DNA from: Nocardioides sp. IC4_145
GTDB lineage: Bacteria > Actinomycetota > Actinomycetes > Propionibacteriales > Nocardioidaceae
Direction of reading: 5' to 3'
Assembly (NCBI RefSeq): GCF_011250565.1
Contig: NZ_JAANMS010000004.1
Coordinates: forward strand, 62,001 to 126,000
DNA: 64,000 nucleotides
Notes under the pieces: generated by a model
Told to the model about the DNA's origin: nothing
The model's input: only the letters and a program-made list of their open reading frames with translations
Databases searched by the model: none
Made by a program: the position numbers and the translations under genes
In this document: positions 26,678-34,165 of the stretch, in pieces
Numbering within the stretch: the first letter of the stretch is position 1
Layout: each line of letters starts with the position of its first letter

Positions 26678-26708
26678 GAGTTCCTTCGCTCTTCGGTGGT
26701 TGCGGTGG

Positions 26709-28100
26709 TCAGGAGTGCGCGTGGAGGGGCTTGCCGGCCAGAGCCAGGTGCGCCTCGCCGAGCGCCTCGTTCTGCGTGGGGTGGGCGTGGACGAGCGGGG
26801 CGACGTCCTCCGGGTACCCCTCCCAGCCGTAGATCAGCTGGGCCTCCCCGACGAGCTCGCCCACGCGCTCGCCGACCAGGTGGATGCCGACGACGGGGCC
26901 GTCGGTGCGACGGACGAGCTTCACGAAGCCCTGCGTCTTGAGGATCTGGCTCTTGCCGTTGCCGCCGAGGTCGTAGGTCACCGTCTCGACGCCGTCGGCG
27001 CCGAACCGCTCCGTGGCGGTCCGCTCGTCGAGCCCGACCGAGGCGACCTCGGGGGAGGAGTACGTCACGCGGGGGATCGCCGTCTCGTCGACCGGCCGCG
27101 GGTCGAGCCCCGCGATGTCCTCGGCCACGAAGATGCCCTGCTGGAAGCCGCGGTGCGCGAGCTGGAGCCCCGGGACGATGTCGCCGACGGCGTACACGCC
27201 CTCGACATCGGTGCGGCAGCGCTCGTCGGTCAGCACGAACCCGCGCTCCATGGCGATGCCCTGCTCGTCGTACCCCAGGCCATCGGTGACCGGACCGCGG
27301 CCGACCGCGACGAGCAGCAGCTCGGCCTCGATCGTGCTCTGCTCGCCGGCCTCGGTCTCGACGGTCACCGCGACGCCGTCGTCGGTACGCGCCACCGACG
27401 AGAAGCGGGTGCCGGTGCGGAAGGCGATGCCGCGCTTGCGGAACGCGCGCTCGAGCGCCTTGGAGCTGGCCTCGTCCTCGGCCGCGACGAGGCGGGGGAG
27501 CGCCTCGACGATGGTGACGTCGGCGCCGAAGCTGCGCCACACGCTCGCGAACTCGCACCCGATCACGCCGCCGCCGAGCACCACGACGCTGCGCGGAACG
27601 CGGTCGAGCTGCAGGGCGTGGTCGGAGGTGAGGACCCGCTCGCCGTCGACCTCGAGGCCAGGGAGGCTGCGGGCGTAGGAGCCGGAGGCCAGCACGACGT
27701 GGCGGCCGGTGATCGTGGTGTCGCCGACGGTGACCTGCTTCGGGCCGGTGAGCCGGCCCTCGCCCTCGACCACGGTGATGCCGCGGCTCTTGACCAGGCC
27801 GGTGAGGCCCTTGAAGAGGCGGTTGACGACGCCGTCCTTGTACGTGTTGACGCCCGCCATGTCGATGCCGTCGAGCGTGGCCCGGACGCCGAACTGCTCG
27901 GCCTCGCGCGCGCTGTCGGCGACCTCGGCCGCGTGCAGCAGCGCCTTGGTCGGGATGCAGCCGACGTGCAGGCAGGTGCCGCCCACCTTGGCCTTCTCGA
28001 CGAGTCCCACGGTCAGGCCGAGCTGGGCCGCGCGGAGCGCGCAGGCATAGCCACCGGAACCCGCACCGAGGATGAGTACGTCGTAGTCGGCGTCGGCCAC
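26709..28100 (-). CDS. lpdA: Dihydrolipoyl dehydrogenase (E3)
   Basis: A 463-residue flavoprotein that reoxidises dihydrolipoyl groups with NAD. FAD motif GAGSGG (12-17), redox disulfide Cys43/Cys48 in [16 protein letters not shown] motif [14 protein letters not shown], second FAD motif VYAVGDI, and the His440/Glu445 dyad in HAHPTQNE are all present. I set the start at GTG 28100 with AAGGA 5 bases upstream; a longer frame to 28262 has no homology. It is the first gene of the lpdA-sucB pair. Confidence 0.96.
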   Translation of the reverse strand: MADADYDVLILGAGSGGYACALRAAQLGLTVGLVEKAKVGGTCLHVGCIPTKALLHAAEVADSAREAEQFGVRATLDGIDMAGVNTYKDGVVNRLFKGLTGLVKSRGITVVEGEGRLTGPKQVTVGDTTITGRHVVLASGSYARSLPGLEVDGERVLTSDHALQLDRVPRSVVVLGGGVIGCEFASVWRSFGADVTIVEALPRLVAAEDEASSKALERAFRKRGIAFRTGTRFSSVARTDDGVAVTVETEAGEQSTIEAELLLVAVGRGPVTDGLGYDEQGIAMERGFVLTDERCRTDVEGVYAVGDIVPGLQLAHRGFQQGIFVAEDIAGLDPRPVDETAIPRVTYSSPEVASVGLDERTATERFGADGVETVTYDLGGNGKSQILKTQGFVKLVRRTDGPVVGIHLVGERVGELVGEAQLIYGWEGYPEDVAPLVHAHPTQNEALGEAHLALAGKPLHAHS

Positions 28101-28218
28101 CGTGGTCCTTCCCTGTCGGCCTCGCCTCCTCTGGATCGCAGAGGAGCGCCCGACCATCTTTGCACCCTTTCCGGGCGTGTCCACACCGGGTCGGGCCCGC
28201 CCCGGCAGACTGGTGCCC

Positions 28219-28578
28219 ATGGCATGGACCGACCGATTCCGACGTCGCCCGCGGACGAGCAAGCCCGCGACCGACGGCTACCGCACCGGCTCGACGCGGG
28301 TGCGTGCGTCGGACAAGGTGGACGAGCAGCACCTGCGCACCTGGGTCGAGGAGCGTCGCGGCGTCGAGGGGTTCGTCGAGCCCCGCACCGCCGTCAGCGA
28401 CGTGACCCTCCTCCTCGTCGCCCACGACGGCGAGTGGACCCGCCGCCGCGTCCCCTCGGTCGAGTGGGCCCACAGCTTCTGCAACGGCTTCCAGATCCCC
28501 TCCTACGACGCCGCCGTCGTCGGCATTCCCCAGCGGATGCGTGACTACAACCGGCGCCGCAAGCAGCAGGGGCTGTAG
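28219..28578 (+). CDS. Conserved actinobacterial protein of unknown function
   Basis: A 119-residue protein, basic at both ends (DRFRRRPRTSKPATDGYRTG and QRMRDYNRRRKQQ). A compact core TLLLVAHDGEWTRRRVPSVEWAHSFCNGFQIPSYDAAVVG looks folded. No membrane helix or signal. CAGACT lies 7 bases before the ATG (weak leaderless -10). It is divergent from lpdA, with 118 bases between. I do not recognise a characterised family; relatives beside lpdA in actinobacteria are sometimes labelled oxidoreductase without evidence. Confidence 0.7.
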   Translation: MAWTDRFRRRPRTSKPATDGYRTGSTRVRASDKVDEQHLRTWVEERRGVEGFVEPRTAVSDVTLLLVAHDGEWTRRRVPSVEWAHSFCNGFQIPSYDAAVVGIPQRMRDYNRRRKQQGL

Positions 28579-28588
28579 GCCGCCCGCT

Positions 28589-28625
28589 GGTCGGTCAGCG
28601 AGCCCTGGCGAGCGTCGGCGAAACC
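28589..28625. repeat. Degenerate short palindromic repeat
   Basis: This segment begins GGTCGGTCAG, has GCGAGC and its partner GAGCGT in the middle, and ends GGCGAAACC. It parallels the clearer repeat 20 bases downstream (28646-28679), and I read it as a diverged copy. Confidence 0.4.
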
Positions 28626-28645
28626 GCTGCGGCGTCCGCCCGGCT

Positions 28646-28679
28646 GGTTGAGGAGGCCGGCCACGGCCGTCTCGAAACC
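28646..28679. repeat. Palindromic intergenic repeat (GGTTGAGGAG ... CGTCTCGAAACC)
   Basis: GGTTGAGGAG at 28646-28655 and GTCTCGAAACC at 28669-28679 flank a GGCCG/CGGCC core. This end pattern recurs widely between genes in Nocardioides and related actinobacteria from my general knowledge of such genomes; the function is unknown, and it is thought to resemble REP elements. Confidence 0.55.
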
Positions 28680-28721
28680 CGCCGACGGGCGCGTCCACAG
28701 CCGACCGCGCGGTCCTTCCAT

Positions 28722-28737
28722 ACGAACGCCTGTTCGA
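28722..28737. promoter_or_regulatory. LexA (SOS) box
   Basis: ACGAAC-GCCT-GTTCGA matches the actinobacterial SOS box TCGAAC-N4-GTTCGA at 11 of 12 fixed positions. It ends one base before the -10 TAGAAT (28739-28744), so bound LexA would block the promoter of the DUF222/HNH gene. Confidence 0.8.
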
Positions 28738-28738
28738 G

Positions 28739-28744
28739 TAGAAT
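28739..28744 (+). promoter_or_regulatory. Leaderless promoter -10 (TAGAAT) of the DUF222/HNH gene
   Basis: TAGAAT lies 6 bases before ATG 28751, and no ribosome site is present. Confidence 0.65.
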
Positions 28745-28750
28745 GGGGCC

Positions 28751-30049
28751 ATGGCATTGGCCCACCTCGCGCCACCCGAGACCCCGCTGGACGACCCAGC
28801 GGACGTCCTCGCGGCCGCTCGGGCGAGCCAGCGTGAGGCCGACGCGGCGGAGGTCCGCGTCCTGCAGGCGGCGGTCGAGTGGTGCGCCATGCACCCCGCC
28901 GACTCCCTGACCGAGTCGGCGTCCTGGGCGACCATGCAGGGCTTCGGTGACCAGCCCGTCGGTCTCGCCGGCGACGGTGCGCCCCTGGTGACGGAGTTCG
29001 CGGTCGTCGAGCTCGCCGCCGCGCTCGGGAAGTCGCTGGACGCGGGCCGCGCGTACCTGTCCGAAGCGCTCGAGCTGCGCTACCGACTGCCCAAGATGTG
29101 GGCCAAGACCACCAGCGGCAACCTCCCCGCGTGGAAGGCCCGGACGATCGCCCGCAAGACCCTTGCGTTGCCGATGAAGGGCGCACGGTTCGTCGACACC
29201 CACGTCGCCCACTGCGCCGCGTCGATCAGCCCATCCGCTCTGGCCCGGCTGGTCGACGAAGCACTCGTCCGGTTCGACCCCGACGAGGCCGAGCGGATCC
29301 GGTTCGAACGCACCGAGACCCGCCACGTCACCATCCAGACCCGCCAGGTCACCTTCGACGGCCACGTCGACGTCTGGGCCACCCTCGACCTCGCCGACGC
29401 CCTCGACCTCGAGGACGCAGTGGCGAAGGGCGCCGACCGCCTCGCCGCCCTCGGCTCGAAGGAAGCCGAGGGGTCGCGCCGCGCCACCGCGCTCGGCGAC
29501 ATGGCCCGCCGGCAGCTCGTGCTGGAGTTCGACACCGACCCCAAGCCCTTGGTCGTCCACGTCCACCAGACGGCTGACGGCACCGTCGACCACGTCGTCC
29601 GCGTCGAGAACGTCCGCGGCTCCGTCCTCACCGGTCAGCTCGCCGAGTGGTGCACCCGCGCCGCAAGGATCACCGTCAAACCCGTCATCGACCTGGCCGA
29701 ACGCATCCACGTCGAGGCCTACGAAGTCCCGGACCGCCTCTCCGAGCAGACCCGGCTGCGTGACCACCACTGCGTCTTCCCCTGGTGCACCCGCCCCGCC
29801 ACCGCCGCCTCCCAGGTCGACGACGACCACGTCGTCCCCCACAACCGCGGCGGCCCCACCGCCACCGAGAACATCGGCCCCCTCTGCCGACGCCACCACC
29901 GAGCCAAGACCCACGGCGGCTGGCAACAGACCTCGCCATCACCAGGCACCTACCGCTGGACCAGCCCGTCCGGCACGACGTACACCGTCGACCACCACGG
30001 CACCGTCGACCACGACACCGACCCACCCGGCAACCCGCCACCGCAGTAG
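28751..30049 (+). CDS. DUF222 / 13E12-family HNH endonuclease-like protein
   Basis: A 432-residue protein. The N-terminal DUF222 region (about 20-300) is helical and ends in VIDLAERIHVEAYEVP. The C-terminal HNH module is complete: CVFPWCTRPATAASQVDDDH, then HNRGGPTATENIGPLCRRHHRAKT, with the His and Asn ligands and CxxC-type zinc cysteines. These genes are abundant in Nocardioides and mycobacteria (13E12 repeats), and some 13E12 genes of M. tuberculosis belong to the LexA regulon. The LexA box here indicates DNA-damage induction. Whether it cuts DNA, and in mobile-element or repair context, is unknown. Confidence 0.9.
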   Translation: MALAHLAPPETPLDDPADVLAAARASQREADAAEVRVLQAAVEWCAMHPADSLTESASWATMQGFGDQPVGLAGDGAPLVTEFAVVELAAALGKSLDAGRAYLSEALELRYRLPKMWAKTTSGNLPAWKARTIARKTLALPMKGARFVDTHVAHCAASISPSALARLVDEALVRFDPDEAERIRFERTETRHVTIQTRQVTFDGHVDVWATLDLADALDLEDAVAKGADRLAALGSKEAEGSRRATALGDMARRQLVLEFDTDPKPLVVHVHQTADGTVDHVVRVENVRGSVLTGQLAEWCTRAARITVKPVIDLAERIHVEAYEVPDRLSEQTRLRDHHCVFPWCTRPATAASQVDDDHVVPHNRGGPTATENIGPLCRRHHRAKTHGGWQQTSPSPGTYRWTSPSGTTYTVDHHGTVDHDTDPPGNPPPQ

Positions 30050-30062
30050 CCGCCTAGCCCGC

Positions 30063-30091
30063 GCCCCGCCGAAGCACCCAGCCGGCGGGGC
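30063..30091. terminator. Possible terminator between convergent genes
   Basis: GCCCCGCC (30063-30070) pairs with GGCGGGGC (30084-30091) across a 13-base loop, between the stops of the HNH and MerR-PP2C genes. Confidence 0.4.
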
Positions 30092-30109
30092 ACCGGCACG
30101 TCCGGGCCC

Positions 30110-31144
30110 TCAGGCCAGCAGGTCGACGACGGCCACCGACCAGTTGTCGGGGGCACCTGCGACCTCGACGGCTCCTGCGACGGCGTCTGCCACCACGTCG
30201 GGCTCGGCTCCGGCCACCAGGAGAGCGGCCAGCTCGGCGGCATCGAGCGCGGAGTGGACGCCGTCGGTGGTGAGGACGAGCCGGTCACCCGGCTGGACCG
30301 CGCGGATCGCGAGGTCGGGACGGGGAGAGATGTCCGCGGCGAGCGCCCGGTTCAGCACGGCACGCCGGTCGTCGAGCCGGGCTTCGTCCGCGGACAGCCG
30401 CCCCTCGTCGACGAGGGTCTGCACGACGGTGTGGTCGCGGGTCAACCGCTCGACCCGGCCGCCCCGGACGAGGTAGGCGCGGGAGTCGCCGAGGTGGGCG
30501 AGGAGGGCGTCGGTCCCGGTGACGACCAGTGCGGTGATCGTCGTGCCGTCCTGGGGTCCCGCCCCTGTTGCTGCGACCGCCTTCGCGGCACGACGTACGG
30601 CGTCGTCGAGCTCCACGACGGAGCGTGGGTCGCCGAGGGCGGCCAGTGCGGCCTCGGCGATCCCGCTGGTGCCGCCGAACCCGTCGGCCACGGCGACCAG
30701 GGGGCGGTCGACGCGGACGGCGTCCAGCTGGGTGTCGCGGGCGCCGACGCCGGTGCGGGCGGCGCTGCTGAAGTGGGGGGTCAGGACGTGGGACACGGGT
30801 TCCTCCTCGGGGGACAGCTCCTCGACGAGTTCCGCCACGACGCCGCGGGCGGTGGCGGTGTCGGCCTCGACCTGGCGCCAGTACGACGTCAGCTCGGCCA
30901 CCGCGGCGGCCGGCGGGAGGTCGGCGACGACCCGGATCCGGGCCAGCGGCATGCCGGCGAGGCGCAGCCGCGCGACCAGCCGGGCGCGGGCGAGCTGGCC
31001 GGTGGCGTACCGCCGATAGCCGGTGGCGGCGTCCACCTCCGCCGGCGTCAGCAGCGCCATCTCGTCGTAGAGCCGCAGCGCCTTGACGCTCAGGCCGCTG
31101 GCGCGGGCGAAGTCCCCGATGGTGAGCAGCGGTTCGTCGGGCAT
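30110..31144 (-). CDS. MerR-type HTH fused to PP2C serine/threonine phosphatase
   Basis: A 344-residue two-domain protein. Residues 1-70 are a MerR DNA-binding domain (LLTIGDFARASGLSVKALRLYDEMALLTP, then YRRYATGQLARARLVARLR); a helical linker (about 75-110) takes the place of the usual effector domain. Residues 115-344 are a PP2C phosphatase: VADGFGG, GTTITALVVTG, HLGDSRAYLVRGG, VLTTDGVHSALD and PDNWSVAVVDL supply the metal-binding Asp residues. AGGAGG precedes the ATG. Fusion suggests that gene control is coupled to a phosphorylated partner, such as a Ser/Thr-kinase target; target genes are not evident. No kinase is seen in the window. Confidence 0.88.
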   Translation of the reverse strand: MPDEPLLTIGDFARASGLSVKALRLYDEMALLTPAEVDAATGYRRYATGQLARARLVARLRLAGMPLARIRVVADLPPAAAVAELTSYWRQVEADTATARGVVAELVEELSPEEEPVSHVLTPHFSSAARTGVGARDTQLDAVRVDRPLVAVADGFGGTSGIAEAALAALGDPRSVVELDDAVRRAAKAVAATGAGPQDGTTITALVVTGTDALLAHLGDSRAYLVRGGRVERLTRDHTVVQTLVDEGRLSADEARLDDRRAVLNRALAADISPRPDLAIRAVQPGDRLVLTTDGVHSALDAAELAALLVAGAEPDVVADAVAGAVEVAGAPDNWSVAVVDLLA

Positions 31145-31225
31145 CTCGCCTCCTCGTCACCGGCGCGGGTGCGTCGGTGACGGCACGGTGCTGCCTGCCC
31201 CAGGGGCAGGGTCAAGCCTCGCGGG

Positions 31226-32737
31226 TCAGCCGCGGGCGACGAGCGCCCGGGCGTAGTCGACGAGGGTGGCGACGGCGACGCCGGTGCCGCCGGAGGTGAC
31301 GTGGCCCGACGGTCCGCCGGAGGCGAACGACGGGCCGGCGATGTCGAGGTGGGCCCAGGGGAGACCGGCGGTGAACTCGCGCAGGAACGCGGCGGCGTAC
31401 AGCCCGCCACCCCAGCGGATCCAGTCGTGCTGGGCGAGGTCGGCGACCTTGCTGGAGGTGATCCGCTCCCGCATGTGCTCGGGGATCGGCATCGGCCAGA
31501 ACTCCTCGCCGGCCACGACGGCGGCGTCGAGCACGTCCTGGACGACGGCGTCGGTGCCCATGACGCCGGCGACCTTGTCGCCGAGTGCGACGACCATGTG
31601 GCCGGTGAGGGTGGCGACGTCGAGGATCGTGTCGGGCTGCTTCTCGGTGGCGCGGACGAGGGCGTCGGCGAGGATGAGCCGGCCCTCGGCGTCGGTGTTG
31701 AGGACCTCGACCGTGGTGCCGCCGTAGATGCGCAGCACGTCGCCGGGGCGGGTGGCGTTGCCGGAGATCATGTTCTCGGCCATGGGGACGAACGTGCTGA
31801 CCTTGACCGGCAGCCCGAGCGCGGCGATCGCGAGCGTCGCCTGGACGACGGCGGCGGCGCCGGCCATGTCGGACTTCATCTCGTGCATGCCCTGCGCCGG
31901 CTTGATCGACAGGCCACCGGAGTCGAACGTGATGCCCTTCCCGACCAGTGCCAGGTGGTGCTTCGCGCCGCGGGGGGCGTAGGTGAGCTCGACCAGCCGG
32001 GGCGGGGCGTCCGAGCCGGCGCCGACGCCGAGGATGCCGCCGCAGCCGAGCTCGGCGAGCGCGGCCTCGTCGTGGACGGTGATCCCGATCTTGGGTGCGC
32101 CGCGGCCCTTGGTGGCGGCCTTCGTCGCAGCGACGACGGCGTCGGCGAACGCGGGCGGGCGGAGGTCGCCGGGAGGGGTGTTCACCCAGTCGCGGGTGGC
32201 GGCCACGGCGTCCGCGACGACCTGCGCCTCCTCCAGCGCGGTGGCCGCCTCCTTCTTCCGGGCGGCGGGGGAGAGCACGACGACCTCGGCCGGCGCGGAG
32301 TCCTTCGCGTCCTTGGCGTCCTTCTTGTACGCCGTGAACGCGTAGCCGCCCAGCCGGTGGCCCTCGACCACGGCGCGGACCAGGTCGGGTGTCGCGGCGG
32401 GCAGCGCGAGCGCGACCGAGGCGGCGTTGGTGACCGCACGCGACGCGGCGCCAGTCGCACGGCGTACGCCGGCGGGCGTGACCTCCTTGCCGAGCCCGAC
32501 GAGCACGAGCAGCGGCGTCGCGACCGTGTCGCCGGTCGGCACCTTCACGACCTCGCCGGTCTTGCCGGTCACCCCGAGGGTGGACAGCAGCGGACGCAGC
32601 TTGCGGCCGTAGGCCTTGGCGACGTCGTCGCCGCCCTCGGCGAGCTCGGGGCCGTCACCGCCCTGCAGGACGCCGACCACCACCGCGTCGGCCTTGGTCT
32701 TGGCGGGGCTGGCATTGCGCAGGGTGTACGACGTCAC
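31226..32737 (-). CDS. pepA: Leucyl aminopeptidase (M17 family)
   Basis: A 503-residue zinc/manganese aminopeptidase. The metal-site segments KGITFDSGGLSIKP and HEMKSDMAGAA and the signature NTDAEGRL are intact, followed by DVATLTGHMVVALG. GTG 32737 is the start: TATCCT (32745-32750, minus strand) is 7 bases upstream and there is no ribosome site. It trims N-terminal residues from peptides in the cytoplasm. A Lys/Asp-rich insertion (YKKDAKDAKDSAPAE, near 125-140) is unusual but family-tolerated. It is divergent from gcvT with 39 bases between starts, as the two are neighbours in mycobacteria. Confidence 0.95.
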   Translation of the reverse strand: MTSYTLRNASPAKTKADAVVVGVLQGGDGPELAEGGDDVAKAYGRKLRPLLSTLGVTGKTGEVVKVPTGDTVATPLLVLVGLGKEVTPAGVRRATGAASRAVTNAASVALALPAATPDLVRAVVEGHRLGGYAFTAYKKDAKDAKDSAPAEVVVLSPAARKKEAATALEEAQVVADAVAATRDWVNTPPGDLRPPAFADAVVAATKAATKGRGAPKIGITVHDEAALAELGCGGILGVGAGSDAPPRLVELTYAPRGAKHHLALVGKGITFDSGGLSIKPAQGMHEMKSDMAGAAAVVQATLAIAALGLPVKVSTFVPMAENMISGNATRPGDVLRIYGGTTVEVLNTDAEGRLILADALVRATEKQPDTILDVATLTGHMVVALGDKVAGVMGTDAVVQDVLDAAVVAGEEFWPMPIPEHMRERITSSKVADLAQHDWIRWGGGLYAAAFLREFTAGLPWAHLDIAGPSFASGGPSGHVTSGGTGVAVATLVDYARALVARG

Positions 32738-32744
32738 CCGAGGA

Positions 32745-32750
32745 AGGATA
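32745..32750 (-). promoter_or_regulatory. Leaderless promoter -10 (TATCCT) of pepA
   Basis: On the minus strand, TATCCT sits 7 bases before GTG 32737. It lies back to back with the gcvT -10 at 32765-32770. Confidence 0.6.
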
Positions 32751-32764
32751 GACACGTGCTGGGG

Positions 32765-32770
32765 TAGGTT
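32765..32770 (+). promoter_or_regulatory. Leaderless promoter -10 (TAGGTT) of gcvT
   Basis: TAGGTT sits 6 bases before ATG 32777, with no ribosome site. Confidence 0.6.
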
Positions 32771-32776
32771 CCGGTC

Positions 32777-33892
32777 ATGGCTGAGGACCCCACCCTGCTG
32801 CGGTCGCCCCTCCACGAGCGGCACGTCGCGCTCGGCGCGAAGATGGCGGAGTTCGGCGGCTGGTCGATGCCGCTGGAGTACGCCGCCGGCACGGTCAAGG
32901 AGCACACGGCGGTACGCGAGGCGGTCGGCGTGTTCGACGTCAGCCACCTCGGCAAGGCGCTCGTGTCGGGCCCCGGCGCCGCGGCGTACGTCAACAGCAC
33001 GCTGACCAACGACCTCGGACGGATCGAGCCGGGCAAGGCGCAGTACACGCTGTGCTGCGACGAGGAGACCGGCGGCGTCGTCGACGACCTCATCGTCTAC
33101 CTGCACGACGACGAGCACGTGCTGCTCGTCCCGAACGCCGCCAACACCGCCGAGGTGGTCCGCCGGCTCCAGGCCCAGGCGCCCGAGGGCGTCACGGTCG
33201 ATGACCAGCACCGCGACCACGCCGTGCTGGCCGTCCAGGGTCCGCGGTCCGACGAGGTGCTCACCGCGGTCGGGCTGCCGGCCGGCCACGACTACATGTC
33301 GTTCGTCGTCGCGCCGTTCGCCGGCACCGAGGTCGTGGTCTGCCGCACCGGCTACACCGGCGAGCGCGGCTACGAGCTGATCGCCCCCGCCGGCGCGGCC
33401 CCCGCGCTCTGGGACGCCCTGGTCGAGGCGGGCGAGCCGCACGGGATGCTCGCCTGCGGCCTGGGTTCGCGCGACACGCTGCGCACCGAGATGGGCTACC
33501 CGCTGCACGGCCAGGACATCTCCCTCGACGTCACCCCGAACGAGGCGCGGATCGGTTGGGCCGTCGGCTGGTCGAAGCCGGCGTTCTGGGGTCGCGACGT
33601 GCTGCTCGCCGAGCGCGAGGCCGGCCCGAAGCGGGTGCTGCGCGGGCTCGTCGCGACCGGCCGGGGCATCCCGCGGCCGGGCATGAGCGTCTCGCTGACC
33701 GCCGACGTGCTGCTGGGTGAGGTCACCTCGGGCACGTTCTCCCCGACGCTGCGCAAGGGCGTCGGACTGGCGCTGCTGCCGGCGTTCGTGGACCCCGAGG
33801 CCGAGGTCGGTGTCGACATCCGCGGCCGGCGCGAGATCTTCCAGCTGACCAAGCCGCCGTTCGTGCGGAGCAACGTCCGGAGCGCCGAGTGA
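32777..33892 (+). CDS. gcvT: Aminomethyltransferase (glycine cleavage T protein)
   Basis: A 371-residue folate-dependent T protein. LHERHVALGAKMAEFGGWSMPLEY at the N-terminus and the folate-site segments (VFDVSHLGK, GYTGERGYEL, GLGSRDTLRTEMGYPLHGQD) are characteristic. It transfers the aminomethyl carbon of glycine to tetrahydrofolate, releasing ammonia. H, P and L partners: the L protein could be LpdA at 26.7 kb; gcvH and gcvP are not in the window. No glycine riboswitch is possible in the leader, because transcription seems to begin at the ATG. Confidence 0.95.
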   Translation: MAEDPTLLRSPLHERHVALGAKMAEFGGWSMPLEYAAGTVKEHTAVREAVGVFDVSHLGKALVSGPGAAAYVNSTLTNDLGRIEPGKAQYTLCCDEETGGVVDDLIVYLHDDEHVLLVPNAANTAEVVRRLQAQAPEGVTVDDQHRDHAVLAVQGPRSDEVLTAVGLPAGHDYMSFVVAPFAGTEVVVCRTGYTGERGYELIAPAGAAPALWDALVEAGEPHGMLACGLGSRDTLRTEMGYPLHGQDISLDVTPNEARIGWAVGWSKPAFWGRDVLLAEREAGPKRVLRGLVATGRGIPRPGMSVSLTADVLLGEVTSGTFSPTLRKGVGLALLPAFVDPEAEVGVDIRGRREIFQLTKPPFVRSNVRSAE

Positions 33893-34146
33893 ACCTCCCC
33901 GAGCAGCCCAGCACCTTCCGCCCGCCGACGGAGTCCGAGCGCCCCTGGTGGTGGCGGCTGGAGAACGCCGCCGGCGAGGAGGTCGGGGTCGAGGGCGACC
34001 TCGGCGCCGAGCGCTTCTCCAACCAGTCCGACGCCGAGTCGTGGGTGGGCGAGGTCTTCGCCGAGCTGGCCGCCGCGGGGGTCGACGCGGTGACGCTCTT
34101 CGAGCTCGACCGTCGCGTCTACGGCCCCATGTCGCTGCACCCCTAG
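33889..34146 (+). CDS. Small conserved protein of unknown function downstream of gcvT
   Basis: An 85-residue protein beginning at a GTG that overlaps the gcvT stop (GTGA), so it is translationally coupled. It is acidic, with PWWWRLENAAGEE in the first third and ESWVGEVFAELAAAGVDAVTLFELDRRVYGPMSL at the end, and appears to be a compact alpha/beta fold. No known motif. Coupling suggests a product needed at levels similar to GcvT. Confidence 0.75.
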   Translation: MNLPEQPSTFRPPTESERPWWWRLENAAGEEVGVEGDLGAERFSNQSDAESWVGEVFAELAAAGVDAVTLFELDRRVYGPMSLHP

Positions 34147-34165
34147 CGACCCGGCGGGAGGACGG

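Noticed and set aside
32737..32777. Glycine riboswitch upstream of gcvT
   Set aside because: Only 39 bases separate the divergent starts, and the -10 sites point to leaderless transcripts, so no room for an aptamer.
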